Source: Phycisphaerales bacterium
Lineage (GTDB): Bacteria; Planctomycetota; Phycisphaerae; Phycisphaerales; UBA1924
Assembly (NCBI GenBank): GCA_016764015.1
Contig: JAESSR010000177.1
Span: 1 to 9,180, forward strand
Direction: 5' to 3'
Length of the DNA stretch: 9,180 bases
Positions 7,701 to 9,180 of the stretch are shown piece by piece. The notes beneath the pieces are model-generated. The model was not told where the DNA came from. It worked only from the letters and a program-made list of their open reading frames with translations, and searched no databases. Both the position numbers and the translations under genes were made by a program. The first letter of the stretch is position 1. The number at the start of each line of letters is the position of its first letter.

Positions 7701-8550
7701 GTTGCCCATCGCGTGAAGTAATAGCGGTTTGTTCGAGGTCCTCTGGGCTTTCAATAAACCCAACTCCTCGGACGATGTACTCCGCCCGATTGACCTCAAG
7801 TGTTCGTGCTCCGACATCAAGATTACTCTTCCGGACAGCCGCGATCACCTGCTTGAGCGTCACCCCCGCGGCACGCATCGCATCTGGATTCACATCGACC
7901 TGATACTCTTTGACAAACCCGCCAATCGAAGCGACTTCGCTCACCCCTTCCACTCCGGCGAGTTGGTACTTGACCGTAAAGTCTTGGATTGAGCGCAGCT
8001 CGTCGAGCTCCCACCCGCCGGTCGGGTTGCCATCAGGATCACGCCCTTCGAGCGTGTACCAAAAGACCTGCCCGAGCGCCGTTGCATCAGGCCCGAGCGT
8101 GGGCACTACTCCAGTCGGGAGTGTCCCAGCAGGCAACGAGTTGAGCTTTTCGAGCACGCGCGAACGAGACCAATAGAACTCGATCCCATCCTCAAACACA
8201 ATATAAATCGTCGAGAATCCAAACACCGAATAGCTGCGGATGTCCTTGACCCCTGGAATACCCATGAGCGCAATCGTCATCGGATACGAAATCTGGTCAT
8301 CAATATCCTGAGGCGATCTCCCCATCCATTCCGTAAAGACAATTTGCTGGTTCTCGCCAATATCAGGAATCGCATCGACCGGAACCGGGTCTCTGGGCAG
8401 ATCACCAATCTCCCAATCAAACGGCGCGACCATGATGCCCCAGAAAATCATGACAAAGAGAAAAATCGCAACGACCAGTTTCTGTTCAAGGCAAAAACGG
8501 ATGAGCTTTGCGACAGGACCAGCATTTACTTGTGGAGTCAAATCACTCAT
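4759..8550 (-). CDS. cusA: CusA-type HME-RND Cu(I)/Ag(I) efflux pump, unusually long
   Basis: This proton-driven inner-membrane pump would move Cu(I)/Ag(I) to the CusB adaptor and an outer-membrane channel. It has 1263 residues counted from the ATG at 8550, versus roughly 1050 for E. coli CusA. Family landmarks include the N-terminal VDAIPDIGENQ, GIAIAIGTIVDMGIV in the fourth helix (D441, matching CusA D405), LPGLGSEFMPSLDEG, and TDDGVIM in the tenth helix. The three methionines of the CusA periplasmic metal site appear conserved: M719 (FLYMPTA), M769 (APISMIET) and M857 (RIVMLQSG, matching CusA RIDMLSTG), which favours Cu/Ag over Zn/Co. The extra length is mainly two insertions: about 540-645, with some four added hydrophobic segments, and about 778-818, a polar stretch in the periplasmic loop. 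The ATG at 8556 is also in frame, but GAGGGG is correctly spaced for 8550 only. The start overlaps the cusB end by 8 nt. Confidence 0.95.
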   Translation of the reverse strand: MSDLTPQVNAGPVAKLIRFCLEQKLVVAIFLFVMIFWGIMVAPFDWEIGDLPRDPVPVDAIPDIGENQQIVFTEWMGRSPQDIDDQISYPMTIALMGIPGVKDIRSYSVFGFSTIYIVFEDGIEFYWSRSRVLEKLNSLPAGTLPTGVVPTLGPDATALGQVFWYTLEGRDPDGNPTGGWELDELRSIQDFTVKYQLAGVEGVSEVASIGGFVKEYQVDVNPDAMRAAGVTLKQVIAAVRKSNLDVGARTLEVNRAEYIVRGVGFIESPEDLEQTAITSRDGQPILIGDIAKVGFGPALRRGVLTKAGVEAVGGVVVVRYGENPMATIERVKEAIAQTASGLPSKILSDGTESRVTIVPFYDRSGLIKETLGTLNSAIEQQVYVTIIVVVLMVMHLRSSILIGAMLPITVMGTFIGMKVFKVDANIVALSGIAIAIGTIVDMGIVLSENILRGLDEADPEESRLEVVHRAASEVGGAVLTAVATTVVGFMPVFTMQAAEGKLFKPLAYTKTFALIASIIIALTILPAAAQVLMGFRIPIKSVRTVASAILTVFGVCIAIWVQPLGGVLIAAFGAFYLIEPALPKIVARGLLWAANLVVVGVVLVVLAGSWEPLGPGPGILGNAMFIASIIGGLLLVFWIIRILFPHVLGWALKHKVIALSPALFIVFFGSTVWMGFDQVWGWLPDSIRHNERVVKVAHALPGLGSEFMPSLDEGSFLYMPTAMPHASIGEATDILKELDLRIISVPEVEMSVGKIGRVDSPLDPAPISMIETIIEYSDEYISDEDGHRVLFEVDSQGEYVRTETGDLVEDPDGKPYRQWRDEIQSPQDIWDEIVIAAQIPGITSAPKLQPIETRIVMLQSGFRAPMGIKVYGPTLESIESFGLDLERLLKEVPSVQPAAVFADRVVGKPYLEIEIDREKIARYGIQIADVQEVIEVAIGGKPLTMTVEGRERYPVRVRYQRELRDQPETLMDILVPAPDGTQVPLAELADLSYRRGPQMIKSEDTFLVAYVLFDKQPGIAEVTVVEDAKAYIQSKIDEGELVVPAGVSYDFAGSYKNQIRAAKRMSIVLPLSLVAIFLLLYFQFKKVSITMMVFSGVFVAWGGGFMMLWLYAQPWFMNIDLFGTNLRELFRIRQYNLSVAVWVGFLALFGIATDDGVIMAVRIEQSMREEKPDTIEKIRYSVVRGGRMRVRAAVMTSATTILALLPVLTSTGRGSDIMIPMAIPTFGGMAVASLTWFVVPILYSWLQEWKLRISQMSSKRTHD

Positions 8551-9180
8551 TGTCATGCCCCTCGTGTTGGTTAGGGGTCTTCTTGTCCATGTTCATATCT
8601 ATATCCATACCATCAGGTTCAGATTGGTTGATCGGCTCGTGCGTTTCTTGAATGTCGCCGCACCGGAGCATCTGACTTCCGAAGTACGGGTTGTTGATCT
8701 CGGTGCCGCGTTGAATCCATTTGGCACCCGTAAAGTCGAACGCCATCGGACAGAACGCGGTGTACAGCGTTTGGCCGCTCGCATTTCCAAACAGATCTTG
8801 AATATCAAGAATCGCCTGGGTCATGATCTCGAATCGGATTCTTGCATCGTCAATGGTGGTCACCGCCTCATTGAGTTTCAGATTGGTTGCCGAGCGTCGC
8901 CAGCCACCCAATGACTCACCGACCAACCCTACGATTTCAACCGAATCTACCGAGTCACCAAGTCGTTGTGTTGCATCAAGGAAGCCGCCAAGATCGTCAT
9001 CGGCGAGCCGCTCCTGTGCATCAAGATACCCAGAATAGACGGGGTTTAAGCTCTGGACAAACTGCTCTGGAACCATGACCTTCATGTCCATCTGAGGCAT
9101 CGACGCCGAACTCCCACCATGATTGTGCCCGCCGCCACTGCCACCACCACTTGGCATCATCATGCTCGGTTTGGCAAGAA
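8543..9180 (-). CDS. cusB: CusB-type periplasmic adaptor, C-terminal part with DUF3347-like domain (gene runs off the right edge)
   Basis: The frame is open to the window edge (LAKPS precedes the Met codon at 9163), and that Met has no ribosome site, so this is the tail of a larger protein, 212 complete codons here. Counting from the Met at 9163, a Gly/His/Met-rich linker at 1-30 (GGGHNHGG at 10-17, MPQMDMKVM at 22-30) leads into a helical DUF3347-like domain at about 31-126 (YLDAQERLADDD at 46-57). A CusB-type C-terminal motif follows: FCPMAF at 137-142, GAKWIQ at 146-151, NPYFG at 158-162, then ML at 165-166 and CG at 168-169. The Met/Asp/His-rich end (186-206) may bind metal. CusB adaptors bridge CusA to the outer-membrane channel and hand metal to it; the hairpin and barrel domains that would prove this lie outside. 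Identity rests on these motifs and on direct overlap with cusA. Confidence 0.8.
   Translation of the reverse strand, partial: LAKPSMMMPSGGGSGGGHNHGGSSASMPQMDMKVMVPEQFVQSLNPVYSGYLDAQERLADDDLGGFLDATQRLGDSVDSVEIVGLVGESLGGWRRSATNLKLNEAVTTIDDARIRFEIMTQAILDIQDLFGNASGQTLYTAFCPMAFDFTGAKWIQRGTEINNPYFGSQMLRCGDIQETHEPINQSEPDGMDIDMNMDKKTPNQHEGHDNE
8558..8563 (-). promoter_or_regulatory. Shine-Dalgarno site of cusA inside the cusB end
   Basis: GAGGGG lies 7 nt before the ATG at 8550 but only 1 nt before the in-frame ATG at 8556, which makes 8550 the better cusA start. Start and stop then overlap as ATGAGTGA (8550-8543), an arrangement typical of translational coupling between adaptor and pump. Confidence 0.65.

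Noticed and set aside
8432..8914. Plus-strand open frame of 160 codons across the cusB/cusA junction
   Set aside because: It is antisense to two well-supported overlapping genes and has no motif.
1..9180. RNA genes, insertion sequences, CRISPR arrays, attachment sites, terminators
   Set aside because: Looked for on both strands; intergenic gaps are at most 33 nt and no tRNA-like cloverleaf, inverted-repeat ends, spaced repeats or GC hairpin with T-run was recognised.

Overview
The window is one tightly packed, leftward-reading (minus-strand) cluster for copper or silver handling. It has no gene-free stretch longer than about 35 bases and both ends cut through genes. Read in the direction of transcription (right to left) it holds: (1) the C-terminal part of a CusB-type periplasmic adaptor, open at the right edge; (2) a complete, unusually long CusA-type HME-RND efflux pump; (3) a secreted Cys/His-rich protein of tandem YHS-like repeats, interrupted by an in-frame TAG; (4) the fragment after that TAG, carrying the fourth repeat and a His-rich tail; (5) a secreted/membrane protein joining a YHS-like domain to a DUF2231-type four-helix membrane domain; (6) a membrane-anchored HAMP-SpoIIE/RsbU-type serine phosphatase; (7) the N-terminal 429 residues of a CopA-type P1B ATPase with YHS and heavy-metal-binding domains, open at the left edge.

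The junctions are an 8-nt overlap (cusB/cusA) and gaps of 12, 17, 33 and 20 nt. Several have good Shine-Dalgarno sites, one of them lying over the preceding stop codon, and no terminator-like hairpin or internal promoter was recognised. One polycistronic transcript is the simplest reading; its promoter and any CusC/TolC-like outer-membrane partner would lie to the right of the window.

Functional picture (inference): CopA would export Cu(I)/Ag(I) from the cytoplasm. CusA, with its three-methionine cleft, and CusB would carry the metal across the periplasm and outer membrane. The YHS-like CCxxC proteins would bind or relay metal in the periplasm. The phosphatase is the unexpected member: it would link an extracytoplasmic signal to an intracellular partner-switching regulator that is not in the window. 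Copper or silver specificity is inferred from the CusA methionines and the CopA CPC motif.

Organism: a Gram-negative-type envelope is implied by the tripartite efflux system. Secreted YHS-like CCxxC proteins, a YHS-DUF2231 protein and an RsbU-type phosphatase together suggest Planctomycetota, perhaps Phycisphaerae, but this is an impression from gene content and was not tested by a search.

The most notable observation is the TAG at 4054-4056. It replaces the residue that is Tyr in the YHS domains of two neighbouring genes, and intact coding sequence for a fourth repeat continues in the same frame.
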